From contig WGNF01000002.1 of the NCBI GenBank assembly GCA_016124615.1, positions 1 to 64,000 on the forward strand: a stretch of DNA of 64,000 bases, read 5' to 3'. The notes below the pieces were generated by a model, which was given only the letters and a program-made list of their open reading frames with translations, was not told the origin of the DNA and ran no database searches. The stretch is from Paracoccaceae bacterium. Its GTDB lineage: Bacteria; Pseudomonadota; Alphaproteobacteria; Rhodobacterales; Rhodobacteraceae. The translations under genes were made by a program, and so were the position numbers. Positions 17,856-28,415 of the stretch are shown here, in pieces. Every line of letters starts with the position of its first letter. Positions within the stretch are counted from its first letter, which is position 1.

Positions 17856-19270
17856 GCATCCTCCCCCATCATTTCCCGCACATCGGTCAGATGCCCGGTG
17901 ATCGCCGCCGCCGCCGCCATCGCGGGGCTGAGCAGGTGCGTGCGACCGCCACGACCCTGACGGCCCTCGAAGTTGCGGTTGCTGGTCGCCGCGCAGCGTT
18001 CACCCGGCGAGAGCTGGTCGGGGTTCATGGCGAGGCACATGGAGCAGCCCGCCAGCCGCCATTCCATCCCGGCGTCGATGAAGATCTGGGCCAGCCCCTC
18101 TTCTTCCGCCTGCGCGCGCACGAGGCCCGAACCGGGCACCACCATCGCCCGCACCCCCGGCGCGATGTGCTTGCCCTTCAAGACCGCCGCCGCCGCCCGC
18201 AGATCCTCGATGCGGCCGTTGGTGCAGGACCCGATGAACACCGTGTCGATCTTGATGTCGGTCAGCTTGGTGCCCGGCTTCAGGCCCATGTAGTCGAGCG
18301 AGCGCTGCGCCGCCTCGACCTTGCCGCCGTGGAAGTCTTCCGCGGCAGGCACCACACCGGTGATCGGCAGCACATCCTCGGGGCTGGTGCCCCAGGTCAC
18401 GACGGGGGCGATATCCTCGCCCCGCAGCGTCACCACCTTGTCGAAATGGGCGCCGTCGTCGGTGAAGAGGGTTTTCCAGTAGGCCAGCGCGGCCTCCCAG
18501 GTCGCACCCTTCGGCGCATGGGGGCGGCCCATGACGTAGGCAAAGGTCTTTTCGTCCGGCGCGATCAGGCCGGCGCGGGCGCCGCCCTCGATCGCCATGT
18601 TGCAGACGGTCATGCGGCCTTCCATCGACAGCTCGCGGATCGCCTGGCCACAGTATTCGATGACATGGCCGGTGCCGCCCGCGGTGCCGGTGGCGCCGAT
18701 CACCGACAGGGTGATGTCCTTGGCGGTGACGCCGGGGCGGAGGCTCCCGGTGATTTCCACCTTCATGTTCTTCGACTTCTTCTGGATCAGCGTCTGGGTG
18801 GCCAGAACATGTTCGACCTCGGAGGTGCCGATGCCATGCGCCAGCGCGCCAAAGGCGCCGTGGGTGGCGGTGTGCGAATCGCCGCAGACCACCGTCATGC
18901 CGGGCAACGTCCAGCCCTGTTCCGGGCCGACGATATGCACTATGCCCTGCCGCACATCGGACACCGGGTAGTAGACCACCCCGAAGTCCTTGGCGTTCTT
19001 GTCGAGCGCCTCGACCTGAATGCGGCTTTCCTCGTTGTCGATGTGGGTGTCGCGCCCGGCGGTGGTGGGCACGTTATGGTCGGGCACGGCGATGGTCTTT
19101 TCCGGCGCGCGCACCTTGCGGTGGGTCATGCGCAGGCCCTCGAAGGCCTGGGGCGACGTGACCTCGTGCACGAGGTGACGGTCGATATACAGCAGGCAGG
19201 TGCCGTCTTCGGACTGGTCGACGACGTGGTCGTCCCAGATCTTGTCATAGAGGGTACGGGGAGCGGACAT
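17852..19270 (-). CDS. leuC: 3-isopropylmalate dehydratase large subunit
   Basis: [99 protein letters not shown]. Confidence 0.98.
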   Translation of the reverse strand: MSAPRTLYDKIWDDHVVDQSEDGTCLLYIDRHLVHEVTSPQAFEGLRMTHRKVRAPEKTIAVPDHNVPTTAGRDTHIDNEESRIQVEALDKNAKDFGVVYYPVSDVRQGIVHIVGPEQGWTLPGMTVVCGDSHTATHGAFGALAHGIGTSEVEHVLATQTLIQKKSKNMKVEITGSLRPGVTAKDITLSVIGATGTAGGTGHVIEYCGQAIRELSMEGRMTVCNMAIEGGARAGLIAPDEKTFAYVMGRPHAPKGATWEAALAYWKTLFTDDGAHFDKVVTLRGEDIAPVVTWGTSPEDVLPITGVVPAAEDFHGGKVEAAQRSLDYMGLKPGTKLTDIKIDTVFIGSCTNGRIEDLRAAAAVLKGKHIAPGVRAMVVPGSGLVRAQAEEEGLAQIFIDAGMEWRLAGCSMCLAMNPDQLSPGERCAATSNRNFEGRQGRGGRTHLLSPAMAAAAAITGHLTDVREMMGEDA

Positions 19271-19517
19271 GGCTCAATCTCTCGCGGAATGGGGAAATTC
19301 GGGTCAGGCGACGTGGCGCGCAGACGCGCGCGGGCACCCGATCAGAGTCGGGCGAGAACGGAGCAGGTCGCCCCGTAAAAGCGCCAAGGCAGGCGGGCGC
19401 GGTCGCCGATGTCGAAAAAGCGCAGCATGGCACCGTGAATACAGCGCCGGAGCCTTGCCCGCAAGGCCGCTGGCATGCCCTCGCGGAATGGTGCAGGCTT
19501 GCAGGAAAGGGAGGGGC

Positions 19518-20828
19518 ATGGACCAGCTGCAACCGATCAGCCAGACCGCCGCGGGTCTGGCGTCGCAGATCATCGCGATTCTGCACGGTCTGGTGCTGCC
19601 CGCACGGCTTGACCAGCTGCTGCTGCTGGCTGCACTCGTCGCGGCAGCGCATCTCATCGGGCGCTATGGCGGGCGGCGGCTATACCGCTGGATGAAGACG
19701 CTGGCGGGCCATCCGAAATGGCAGCTTCGGGCGCTTCTGGTCATCCGGCAGCGGCTGACCGGGCTGGCCTTCGTGGTGCTGGCCTGGGTCAGCGTTGGCG
19801 TCGTTGCAGAGATTACCCCCTTCCCGTCGCGCCGCTATGTGCTGACGGTCGCCGCCACCCTGGCCACCGGCTGGCTGGTGGTGGCCTTTGCCGGCCCGGT
19901 GATCCGTAACCGCTTCCTGCGGCGGCTGGTGACATGGGGCGCATGGACCTATGTGACGCTGCATATCCTCGGGCTGGTCGCATCGACCTCGGCCTTTCTT
20001 GACGAGTTCGCGATCGACCTTGGCGGCTTTCACCTGTCGGCACTGGCGATCCTGAAGGCGCTGGTGGTGACTGGCATCCTGATCGCGGGCGCGCGCTTTC
20101 TGTCGCAGACGGCCACGGCCAACCTGAGCAAGAACGAAGACCTGTCACCCTCGATGCGGGTGTTGTCGGTGAAGCTGTTGCAGGTCGTGCTGTACGGATC
20201 GGCCTTCTTCATCGGGTTGAAGGCGGTGGGCTTCGATCTGACCGGGCTGGCGGTGCTGTCGGGCGCGATCGGCGTGGGGCTTGGCTTTGGCTTGCAAAAG
20301 GTGGTGTCGAACCTCGTCTCGGGGGTCATCATCCTGCTGGACAAGTCGGTAAAGCCCGGCGACGTCATCAGCCTGGGCGAAACCTTCGGCTGGATCGAGG
20401 CGCTGGGGGCCCGCTATGTCTCGGTCGTCACACGCGACGGCAAGGAATACCTGATCCCGAACGAAGACCTGATCACCGGGCAGGTGGTAAACTGGTCGCA
20501 TTCCAACGATTTCGTCCGGCTCGACATCTTCTTTGGCGCCGCCTACGGCGACGATCCCCATGTGGTGCGCAAGATTGCGGTGGATGCCTGCCGCAGCGTG
20601 CGGCGGGTGCTCAAGACCCGCTCGCCGGTGTGCCACATCGTCGGCTTCGGCGACAGTTCGGTGAACTACATCCTGCGGTTCTGGATCAGGGACCCGACCG
20701 AGGGGCTGACCAACGTGCGCGGCGACGTTTATCTGGCGCTGTGGGACGCGTTCAAGGAAAACGGCGTCAGCATCCCCTTCCCGCAGCGCGAGGTGCGGGT
20801 TCTGGGCGACACCCCGCTGCACGATTGA
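19518..20828 (+). CDS. MscS-family mechanosensitive ion channel
   Basis: GAIGVGLGFGLQKVVSNLVSGVIILLDKSVKPGDVISLGETFGWIEALGARYVSVVTRDGKEYLIPNEDLI; SD gagggg before ATG. Confidence 0.93.
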   Translation: MDQLQPISQTAAGLASQIIAILHGLVLPARLDQLLLLAALVAAAHLIGRYGGRRLYRWMKTLAGHPKWQLRALLVIRQRLTGLAFVVLAWVSVGVVAEITPFPSRRYVLTVAATLATGWLVVAFAGPVIRNRFLRRLVTWGAWTYVTLHILGLVASTSAFLDEFAIDLGGFHLSALAILKALVVTGILIAGARFLSQTATANLSKNEDLSPSMRVLSVKLLQVVLYGSAFFIGLKAVGFDLTGLAVLSGAIGVGLGFGLQKVVSNLVSGVIILLDKSVKPGDVISLGETFGWIEALGARYVSVVTRDGKEYLIPNEDLITGQVVNWSHSNDFVRLDIFFGAAYGDDPHVVRKIAVDACRSVRRVLKTRSPVCHIVGFGDSSVNYILRFWIRDPTEGLTNVRGDVYLALWDAFKENGVSIPFPQREVRVLGDTPLHD

Positions 20829-21007
20829 TCCGGGGCGCTGAGTCCTCCGCGCCACTGATTTGAACCGAGTCAAGCCGAAGCCCCCAGCACGCTTGCGCTT
20901 TGTGAAGCTTTCATGGAGAAATGCGCGACTTTCCGCGCATGGGGCGCGGGGCCGGGGCTGCCGCCACACAGCGGCCCGGACCGACCAAGACAGGACGCCC
21001 GCCGCCG

Positions 21008-21538
21008 ATGATCCCGCTTCCCGCCCTGCGCGCTGCCGTTGTCGCCCTTGCCGTGGCGGCCGCGTCGTCTGGCACCGCCGGGACCTTTGCCGATCCGCTG
21101 GCCGCCGACCCGGCCGCGGTGCGCGTCGCGCTGACGCTGCCGCCCGGCTTTGCCGTGCTGCCCGGATCGGCCGAACTGCGGATGAGCGCCACCAACAACA
21201 AGACCGGCGAAACCGCCACCGCCGCCGATGCGCTTGCGGCGACCGAGACGCCGACGCAAGGCGTGACGTTGGCACTGGCCACGCCCGCAACGGCGCAACT
21301 TTCGGCGCTGGAGGCTACGGTGGCCAGCTGGCGCGCGGCCCATGCCAACCCGCAGGCACAGATCACGGTGACCTTCACCCCCTGCCGCACCAGCCCGATG
21401 GCCGATCCGGCGGGGCCCATCAGCCTGACGCTGACGCTTTCGCCGGGCGGCACCCGGTTCGCGCTGGTGCAGCCCGGCACGACGCTGGCGGGCTACCTGC
21501 CGGGCGGCGCCGCCACGATCGAGGCTTGCCCCGGCTAA
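21008..21538 (+). CDS. Hypothetical secreted protein
   Basis: MIPLPALRAAVVALAVAAASSGTAGTFADP signal peptide; no recognised family. Confidence 0.6.
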   Translation: MIPLPALRAAVVALAVAAASSGTAGTFADPLAADPAAVRVALTLPPGFAVLPGSAELRMSATNNKTGETATAADALAATETPTQGVTLALATPATAQLSALEATVASWRAAHANPQAQITVTFTPCRTSPMADPAGPISLTLTLSPGGTRFALVQPGTTLAGYLPGGAATIEACPG

Positions 21539-22155
21539 CGCACCCCGTAGCGGGCCAGAAACATCTCGACGGCACCATTGATGGTGCGATCCAGATCGCG
21601 CGGCGCACAGGCGGCCTTGTTGCCAAAGATCATCCGGGCATGAATGTCGGCCTTGCAGAGTTCGGCGAACTGGTCGGCGGCAAGGTCGATGTCGTCGATC
21701 TTCAGCTCACCGCGCGTCGTTGCGGCGCGCAGATAGGCCGACAGACGTTCCCGCACCAGAAGCGGGCCGGATTCGTAGAAGGCACGGCCCAGTTCCGGAA
21801 ACCGGTCGCTTTCGGCCACGCAGATGCGGAACATGCGCTGACCGAAATCCGAGGTGACGAAGGCCGCCAACCGGCGCGCGGCGGCCGTCAGCACCTCGCG
21901 CGGCGTGGCGGTCATGTCGGTCAACTGGATCGCGGCGGCGGCCTGCCGCAGGCACTCCGATCGCGCCACTTCCAGAAACAGCAGCCGCTTGTCGGGCACA
22001 TAGCTGTAAAGCGTGGCCTTCGACACGCCCGCCTCACGCGCGATGTCATCGACGCTGGCGCCTTCGAAACCGTCGCGCAGAAACACCGTTCGGGCGCCTT
22101 CCAGCACCTGATCGTACTTCCGACCGCGCTTCACGCCTGCCACTGCAATGGCCAT
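21535..22155 (-). CDS. TetR/AcrR-family transcriptional regulator
   Basis: RKYDQVLEGARTVFLRDGFEGASVDDIAREAGVSKATLYSYVPDKRLLFLEV. Confidence 0.92.
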   Translation of the reverse strand: MAIAVAGVKRGRKYDQVLEGARTVFLRDGFEGASVDDIAREAGVSKATLYSYVPDKRLLFLEVARSECLRQAAAAIQLTDMTATPREVLTAAARRLAAFVTSDFGQRMFRICVAESDRFPELGRAFYESGPLLVRERLSAYLRAATTRGELKIDDIDLAADQFAELCKADIHARMIFGNKAACAPRDLDRTINGAVEMFLARYGVR

Positions 22156-22262
22156 CCGGTTTAGTCCCCCCGGTCGGGAGCATAAACCGTTCAGTTCAGT
22201 CGGGGCAAGCATGACGCTTGCCGCATGTTGTCACGTCTTGCAGTTTGCCGTGTGACTGCTAG

Positions 22263-22278
22263 TTTAGAAACATTCTAA
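22263..22278. promoter_or_regulatory. Irr/ICE-like box TTTAGAA-ACA-TTCTAA
   Basis: Inverted TTTAGAA/TTCTAA(G) with 3-bp spacer, directly upstream of mbfA; matches the known alphaproteobacterial Irr box form TTTAGAA-N3-TTCTAAA except for the last base. Confidence 0.75.
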
Positions 22279-22292
22279 GCATGGAGCCCCGC

Positions 22293-23270
22293 ATGATCCC
22301 CGGTGTATCGAGCCGCCGCCGTTTCTCCGACCTGACCGAACAGGAGATTCTCGCGCTCGCCATCTCGTCCGAAGAGGATGACGCGCAGATCTATCGCAGC
22401 TATGCGCAGCGGTTGCGGGCAGAGTTTCCGGCTTCGGCCGCGATCTTCGACGGCATGGCGACAGAAGAAGACGGCCACCGCCGCCGCCTGATCGAACTGC
22501 ATCAGGCCCGGTTCGGCGAGGTCATTCCGCTGGTCCGGCGCGAACATGTGGCAGGCTTCTACGCGCGCCGCCCGGTCTGGCTGGTCAAGAACCTTTCGCT
22601 CGACACGATCCGCGACGAAGCCGCCGCGATGGAACGGCAGGCCGAGGCGTTCTACACCCGCGCCGCCGCCAACACGCAGGACGCCCCCACCCGCAAGCTG
22701 CTGGGCGATCTGGCCGCCGCCGAGGCGGGCCATACCCACAAGGCCGAGGAACTGACCGGCCAGCACCTTGACGCCGACACCCGCGAAGAGGAAAACCGCG
22801 CCGCCAAGCGGCAGTTCATCCTGACCTGGGTGCAACCGGGGTTGGCCGGGCTGATGGACGGGTCGGTTTCCACCCTCGCGCCGATCTTCGCCACCGCCTT
22901 CGCCACCCACAACTCCCACACCACGCTGCTGGTCGGCTTGGCGGCCGCCGTCGGCGCCGGCATCTCGATGGGCTTCACCGAAGCCGCGCATGACGATGGC
23001 GTGCTGTCCGGGCGCGGCTCGCCGATCAAGCGCGGCCTCGCCTCGGGCGTCATGACCGCTGTCGGGGGCCTTGGCCACGCGCTGCCCTATCTGCTGCCGG
23101 AATTCTGGACGGCGACCATCATCGCCATGATCGTGGTGTTCTTCGAACTTTGGGCAATCGCCTGGATCCAGAACAAGTTCATGGAAACGCCATTCTTCCG
23201 CGCCGCCTTGCAAGTCGTCGTCGGCGGTGCTCTCGTCTTCGCGGCGGGGGCGCTGATTGGCGCGGGCTGA
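22293..23270 (+). CDS. mbfA: Membrane-bound ferritin MbfA (erythrin/ferritin-like domain + VIT1/CCC1 transporter)
   Basis: FSDLTEQEILALAISSEEDDAQIYRSYAQRL... EEDGHRRRLIELHQARFGEVIPLVRREHV, then VIT-type membrane domain QPGLAGLMDGSVSTLAPIFATAFATHNSHTTLLVGLAAAVGAGISMGFTEAAHDDG. Start at 22293 favoured by GGAG. Confidence 0.92.
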   Translation: MIPGVSSRRRFSDLTEQEILALAISSEEDDAQIYRSYAQRLRAEFPASAAIFDGMATEEDGHRRRLIELHQARFGEVIPLVRREHVAGFYARRPVWLVKNLSLDTIRDEAAAMERQAEAFYTRAAANTQDAPTRKLLGDLAAAEAGHTHKAEELTGQHLDADTREEENRAAKRQFILTWVQPGLAGLMDGSVSTLAPIFATAFATHNSHTTLLVGLAAAVGAGISMGFTEAAHDDGVLSGRGSPIKRGLASGVMTAVGGLGHALPYLLPEFWTATIIAMIVVFFELWAIAWIQNKFMETPFFRAALQVVVGGALVFAAGALIGAG

Positions 23271-23296
23271 TCCGCTCGCGTCGCGCGGGAGGGCGC

Positions 23297-23995
23297 ATGT
23301 ATCACAAGGACGATCTGGGCTATCGCCCGCTGCCGCTGCCCGACCGGGTGCATATGAACGACGCCGACTCGCTCGCCGCCGCCGAGCGGTTTCGCGACCA
23401 TATGCGGCGGCGCCATTCGGTGCGCGATTTCGCCCCGACGCCGGTCGCCGAGGCGGTCATCGCCGCCTGCATCGCCGCGGCCGGGTCGGCCCCCTCGGGC
23501 GCCAACCACCAGCCCTGGCATTTCGTGGCGATCGCGGATCCGGCGATCAAGGCCCGCATCCGTGCCGCCGCCGAAGAGGAAGAGCGGGTGTTTTACGCTG
23601 GCGGCGCGGGCGACGAATGGCTGCGCGCGCTGGAACCGATCGGCACCGGCACCGCCAAGCCGCATCTGGATATCGCGCCCTGGCTGATCGTGGTCTTCGC
23701 GCAGCGCTGGGGCGCCACGAAGGACGGAACCCGCTACAAGAACTACTACGTTCCCGAAAGCGTCGGGATCGCCACCGGCTTTCTGATTGCCGCGATCCAC
23801 CATGCCGGGCTGGTCTGTCTGGAACACACACCGAACCCGATGAAGTTCCTGCCGGAGCTTTGCGGCCGCCCGGCGTCGGAAAAGCCGGTGATGATCCTGC
23901 CCGTCGGCTACCCGGCCGAGGCTGCCACCGTGCCCGCCGCCGCCAAGATCAAGAAGCCGCTGACCGAGATCATGACGGTGATGCGCGCGCCCTGA
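23297..23995 (+). CDS. Nitroreductase family protein
   Basis: MRRRHSVRDFAPTPVAEAVIAACIAAAGSAPSGANHQPWHFVAIADPAIK; NYYVPESVGIATGFLIAAIHHAGLVCLEHTPNPM. Confidence 0.92.
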   Translation: MYHKDDLGYRPLPLPDRVHMNDADSLAAAERFRDHMRRRHSVRDFAPTPVAEAVIAACIAAAGSAPSGANHQPWHFVAIADPAIKARIRAAAEEEERVFYAGGAGDEWLRALEPIGTGTAKPHLDIAPWLIVVFAQRWGATKDGTRYKNYYVPESVGIATGFLIAAIHHAGLVCLEHTPNPMKFLPELCGRPASEKPVMILPVGYPAEAATVPAAAKIKKPLTEIMTVMRAP

Positions 23996-24026
23996 CGCGC
24001 GGGCCCTTGCCCTTTCTGGCGGGGGC

Positions 24027-24093
24027 AAATATCCCCAGCGGAGGTTTGAAGTTTCTTCCGCGAAAGAGATTCTTGCCTCCGGCGGGGATATTT
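24027..24093. repeat. Imperfect long inverted repeat (intergenic, terminator/REP-like)
   Basis: aaatatccccagcggagg 24027..24044 pairs with cctccggcggggatattt 24076..24093 (16/18). Confidence 0.6.
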
Positions 24094-24128
24094 TCGCCAA
24101 GATGAATGCCAAGAGGGGGCGCGTAGCG

Positions 24129-25058
24129 ATGATCGAGGTTCTGATCCGCGTGCTGCCGTTCTTCGCGCTGATCGGCGTGGGCTACCTTGCCGGGCGCACC
24201 CAGTTCCTGAGCGAGCAGGGCACCGCTGCCATCACCAAGTTCGTGTTCTATTTCGCGCTGTCGGCGATGCTGTTCAAATTCGCCTCGAACCTGTCGCTGG
24301 CCGAGATCTACTCGACCCCCTTCGTGCTGGCCTACCTGTCGGGCTGCACGCTGATCTATCTGCTGGCCTTCGGCGTCGCGCTGATCCGCCGCGTGACGCT
24401 GGCCGAGGCGGCGGTCGAGGCGCAATGCGCCGTCTGTGGCAATACCGGCTTTCTGGGCGTGCCGTTGCTGATCGCGCTGCTGGGCCCGCAAGCGGCCGGG
24501 CCAGAACTGATGGTGCTGACCATCGACATGATCGTGTTTTCCAGCCTCATCACCCTGATGATCACCGCCGCGCGTGAGGGGCGGATTTCGCTGGGCGTGG
24601 CGAAGGTGCTGGGCGTCAGCGTGCTGAAGAACCCGATGATCGTTTCGATGGCGCTGGGGCTGGCATGGTCGGCGACCGGCGTGGCGGTGCCCGGCCCGAT
24701 CAACGACTTCATGGGCCTTCTTGGCGGCGCGGCAACGCCGGGGGCGCTGTTCGCCATCGGCGCCTCGCTGGCCGCGCGGTCGGCCGAGCGGATCGAGGTG
24801 GCGGCCTGGCTGTCGTTCTGCAAGCTGGCGCTGCATCCGGCGGCGGTGGCGGTGGCGGCGCTGGTACTGTTCCCGGTGGAACGTTTCGCCGCGCATGTGA
24901 TGATCGCCGCGGCCTCGCTGCCGGTGGCGGGAAACACCTATATTCTGGCGCAGCATTACGGGGTCGCGCCGCAGCGCGTTTCGGCCTCGATCCTGATTTC
25001 GACGGCGGTCAGCGTGCTGACCGTCTCGGCGGTGATTGCCTGGATCGCCGTATCCTGA
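24129..25058 (+). CDS. AEC (auxin efflux carrier) family transporter
   Basis: IGVGYLAGRTQFLSEQGTAAITKFVFYFALSAMLFKF, VEAQCAVCGNTGFLGVPLLIALLGPQA; ~10 TM. Confidence 0.88.
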   Translation: MIEVLIRVLPFFALIGVGYLAGRTQFLSEQGTAAITKFVFYFALSAMLFKFASNLSLAEIYSTPFVLAYLSGCTLIYLLAFGVALIRRVTLAEAAVEAQCAVCGNTGFLGVPLLIALLGPQAAGPELMVLTIDMIVFSSLITLMITAAREGRISLGVAKVLGVSVLKNPMIVSMALGLAWSATGVAVPGPINDFMGLLGGAATPGALFAIGASLAARSAERIEVAAWLSFCKLALHPAAVAVAALVLFPVERFAAHVMIAAASLPVAGNTYILAQHYGVAPQRVSASILISTAVSVLTVSAVIAWIAVS

Positions 25059-25071
25059 CGGAGGACCCAAG

Positions 25072-25902
25072 ATGAAGACGATATCCGAAAGCCGCGCCTT
25101 TGGTGGCGTGCAAGGCGTCTATTCCCACGCCTCCGAGGCCTGTGACGGCGAGATGACCTTTGGCCTCTTCCTGCCCGAAGAGGCGCAAGAGGGGCCGGTG
25201 CCGGTATTGTGGTTCCTGTCGGGGCTGACCTGCACGCATGAGAACGCGATGGCCAAGGCCGGGGCGCAGGGCTGGGCGGCCGAGCAGGGCATCGCGCTGG
25301 TCTTTCCCGACACCTCGCCCCGCGGCGCGGGCGTGGCAGACGATCCGGCCTACGACCTTGGCCAAGGTGCGGGCTTTTACGTCAACGCGACCGAGGCGCC
25401 GTGGAGCCCGCATTTCCGCATGTGGGACTATCTGGCCGAAGAACTGCCGCGCCTGCTGTTCAACGCCTTCCCGGTGGTCGAAGAGGCGCAGGCGATCACT
25501 GGCCACTCGATGGGGGGCCACGGCGCGCTGACGCTGGCGATGGCGTTTCCGGGCCGCTTCCGCTCGGTTTCGGCCTTCGCGCCGATCGCGCATCCCACCG
25601 CCTCGGACTGGGGCCGCAAGCAGTTCACCGCCTACCTTGGTGCCGACGAGGCGAAATGGGCGCCGCATGACGCCACGCTGATGATGAAAAAGCGCGGCTT
25701 CGACGGCCCGCTGCTGATCGACCAGGGCGCCAGCGACCAGTTCATCGACCTTCTGATGCCCGAGGCGCTGATCGAGGCGATCGCGCGCCGCCGCCAGCCT
25801 GCCACCTTCCGCATCCAGAAGGGCTACGACCACAGCTACTTCTTCGTCTCGTCCTTCATGGAGGCGCATGTCAGCTTCCACGCCGAGGCGCTGTTCGGGT
25901 GA
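25072..25902 (+). CDS. fghA: S-formylglutathione hydrolase
   Basis: VPVLWFLSGLTCTHENAMAKAGAQGWAAEQGIALVFPDTSPRG, GHSMGGHGALTLAM, FHAEAL. Confidence 0.95.
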   Translation: MKTISESRAFGGVQGVYSHASEACDGEMTFGLFLPEEAQEGPVPVLWFLSGLTCTHENAMAKAGAQGWAAEQGIALVFPDTSPRGAGVADDPAYDLGQGAGFYVNATEAPWSPHFRMWDYLAEELPRLLFNAFPVVEEAQAITGHSMGGHGALTLAMAFPGRFRSVSAFAPIAHPTASDWGRKQFTAYLGADEAKWAPHDATLMMKKRGFDGPLLIDQGASDQFIDLLMPEALIEAIARRRQPATFRIQKGYDHSYFFVSSFMEAHVSFHAEALFG

Positions 25903-26429
25903 GCGCGGCCGCCGTCACGATCCGCCGCGCGACGGCGGGTGACGCCGAAGAGCTGACACGCCTTCATGTACGGGTCTGGCGCGCCACCTATGCCGGGATT
26001 GCCCCGGCGTCGGCGGTCGCGGCGCTGGATGAGGCGCACCGACTGCCGGGCTGGCGCGCCGCGCTGGCGACACCAGAAGCGGAAGGCGCCACACTGGTTG
26101 CGGCGGCGGGCGGCGCGATCGTCGGCTTTGTCCGCTACGGCCCCGCCTCGCAAGCGGAACTCGGGCCGGGCGGAGAGGTGAAGTACCTCTACGTCGACCC
26201 CGATCACGCCCGGCAGGGCATCGGGCGCCGGTTGATGGGCGCGGCTTTCGCCGCGCTGAAGGCCGCCGGATTTTCTGGCGCCACACTTGCCGTCGTGCGG
26301 GAAAACGCCCCGGCGCTGCGGTTTTATCGTGCATTGGGCGGGGTCCAGACCGGCCGGTTCACCGACGCGGGGCCGGTCTGGCAATCCGACAACCTTGTGC
26401 TTCACTGGCCGTTCGGGGGTGCTGAATGA
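25899..26429 (+). CDS. GNAT family N-acetyltransferase (GTG start)
   Basis: [29 protein letters not shown]..., [19 protein letters not shown]; overlaps fghA stop. Confidence 0.88.
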   Translation: MSAAAVTIRRATAGDAEELTRLHVRVWRATYAGIAPASAVAALDEAHRLPGWRAALATPEAEGATLVAAAGGAIVGFVRYGPASQAELGPGGEVKYLYVDPDHARQGIGRRLMGAAFAALKAAGFSGATLAVVRENAPALRFYRALGGVQTGRFTDAGPVWQSDNLVLHWPFGGAE

Positions 26430-26881
26430 TCTACGTCGATGCCGATGCCTGCCCGGTCAAGGATGAGGCCGAACGGGTCGCCACCCGGCATGGCGTGCGG
26501 ATGTTCGTCGTCTCGAACGGCGGGTTGCGCCCCTCGGCCAATCCGCTGGTCGAGATGGTCTATGTGCCCGACGGCCCCGACGTCGCCGACATGTGGATCG
26601 CCGACCGCGCGGGCCGGGGCGATGTGGTGGTGACGGGCGACATTCCCCTGGCGGCAAAGTGCATCGCGGCGGGTGCGCGCGTCGTGCGCCACAACGGCGA
26701 AATCTTCACCCCGGCCAACATCGGCACCATCCTGGCGACGCGCGACCTGATGGCCGATCTGCGCGCCGCCGATCCGTTCCGTCAGGGTGGCGGCAAGCCC
26801 TTTACAAAGGCCGACCGCTCGCGTTTTCTGGATTCATTGGACCGCGAATTGACCGCGGCCCGGAAAGAGGCATCGGCATGA
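26426..26881 (+). CDS. YaiI/YqxD family (DUF188) protein
   Basis: [73 protein letters not shown]. Confidence 0.93.
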   Translation: MIYVDADACPVKDEAERVATRHGVRMFVVSNGGLRPSANPLVEMVYVPDGPDVADMWIADRAGRGDVVVTGDIPLAAKCIAAGARVVRHNGEIFTPANIGTILATRDLMADLRAADPFRQGGGKPFTKADRSRFLDSLDRELTAARKEASA

Positions 26882-27501
26882 CCCGGCCCGCGGCGGTGGT
26901 TTTCGACATCGGCAACGTGCTGATCGAGTGGCAGCCGGAACGCTACTACGACCGGGTGATCGGTGAAACGCGTCGGCGCGCGCTGTTCGACACGGTCGAC
27001 CTGCACAAGATGAACGACCGCATCGACATGGGCGCCGATTTCGCGGCCACGGTGGCAGAGACGGCGGCGGAATATCCCGACCAGGCCGATGCGATCCGGA
27101 TGTGGCACGACAACTGGCTGGACATGGCGCAGCCGGTGATTCCGCAATCGGTGGCGCTGTTGCGACGGCTGCGGGCGAAGGGCGTGCCGGTGTTCGCGCT
27201 GACCAATTTCGGCATCGGCACCTTCGACCTGGCGCGGACGCGGTATGATTTTCTCGACGAGTTCGACCGCGCCTATGTCTCGGGCCACATGGCGGTGACA
27301 AAACCCGCGCCGCGCATCTACGAGATGGTGGAACAAGACAGCGGCCTGCCGCCCGGCGCCTTGCTTTTCGCCGACGATCGCCCGGAAAACATCGCCGCCG
27401 CCGCTGCGCGGGGCTGGCAGACGCATCTGTTCGACGGCCCCGAAGGCTGGGCAAAACGGCTGGTGGCCGAAGGACTACTGACGGAGGGAGAGGCGGCATG
27501 A
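26878..27501 (+). CDS. HAD family hydrolase
   Basis: [54 protein letters not shown]. Confidence 0.9.
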   Translation: MTRPAAVVFDIGNVLIEWQPERYYDRVIGETRRRALFDTVDLHKMNDRIDMGADFAATVAETAAEYPDQADAIRMWHDNWLDMAQPVIPQSVALLRRLRAKGVPVFALTNFGIGTFDLARTRYDFLDEFDRAYVSGHMAVTKPAPRIYEMVEQDSGLPPGALLFADDRPENIAAAAARGWQTHLFDGPEGWAKRLVAEGLLTEGEAA

Positions 27502-28415
27502 ACATCCAGATCATCGGACCCGACATAGAGCCGCGGTTGCGCTGGGAAGGCCTGACCGACGCGCTGGAGGCAGGGCACCGGCGGCCCGTCGCCCAGATCG
27601 GCGATACGCTGCTGGTGCAGGGGTCGAACTCGTTGCTGTCACGCTCGGCCTGGATTCCGGGCATGGGGGCGCTGGTCAAATCGGCGCTGATCTATCCGGG
27701 CAATCCGGCGAACGGAAAACCCTCCATCAACGGCGCCGTCACGCTGTTCTCGGAAGAAACGGGCGAGCTGGAGGCGCTGGTCGATTTCGGCCTCGTCACC
27801 AAATGGAAGACCGCGGGCGACAGCCTGCTGGCGGCCAAGCGGCTGGCGCGGCCCGATGCGCGGGTGATCCTGCTGGTCGGCGCAGGGGCCGTGGCGCGGT
27901 CGATGGTCCAGGCATACGGGTCGGCCTTTCCGGGCGCGCAGTTCATCGTCTGGAACCGCACGGCCGAAGGCGCAAGCCGTTTTGCCGCGCAGGTGCCGGG
28001 GATGACGATCACCCACGACCTGCCCGGCGCGGTCGCTGCGGCCGATATCATCTGCACCGCCACCATGTCGACCGACCCGGTGATTCAGGGCGCCTGGCTG
28101 AGCCCTGGCACGCATCTTGACCTGATCGGCGCCTATCGGCCCGACATGCGCGAGGTGGATGACAAGGCGCTGCAACGGGCGCGGATCTTCGTCGATTCCC
28201 GCGCCACCACGCTGGATCACATCGGCGAGTTGACGGTGCCGCTGGCCAAGGGGGTCATCACCCGCGACCATATCCTGGCGGATTTCTACGATCTGGCCGA
28301 TGGCAGCTTTGTGCGGCAGTCGGCCTCGGACATCACCATCGCCAAGAACGGCGGTGGCGCGCATCTGGACCTGATGACGGCCCGCTATATCCTGGCGGCG
28401 GCGCGCGGCAGATGA
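27498..28415 (+). CDS. Ornithine cyclodeaminase / mu-crystallin family protein
   Basis: GSNSLLSRSAWIPGMGALVKSALIYPGNPANGKPSINGAVTLFSEETGELEALVDFGLVTKWKTAGDSLLAAKRL; Rossmann motif. Confidence 0.9.
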   Translation: MNIQIIGPDIEPRLRWEGLTDALEAGHRRPVAQIGDTLLVQGSNSLLSRSAWIPGMGALVKSALIYPGNPANGKPSINGAVTLFSEETGELEALVDFGLVTKWKTAGDSLLAAKRLARPDARVILLVGAGAVARSMVQAYGSAFPGAQFIVWNRTAEGASRFAAQVPGMTITHDLPGAVAAADIICTATMSTDPVIQGAWLSPGTHLDLIGAYRPDMREVDDKALQRARIFVDSRATTLDHIGELTVPLAKGVITRDHILADFYDLADGSFVRQSASDITIAKNGGGAHLDLMTARYILAAARGR

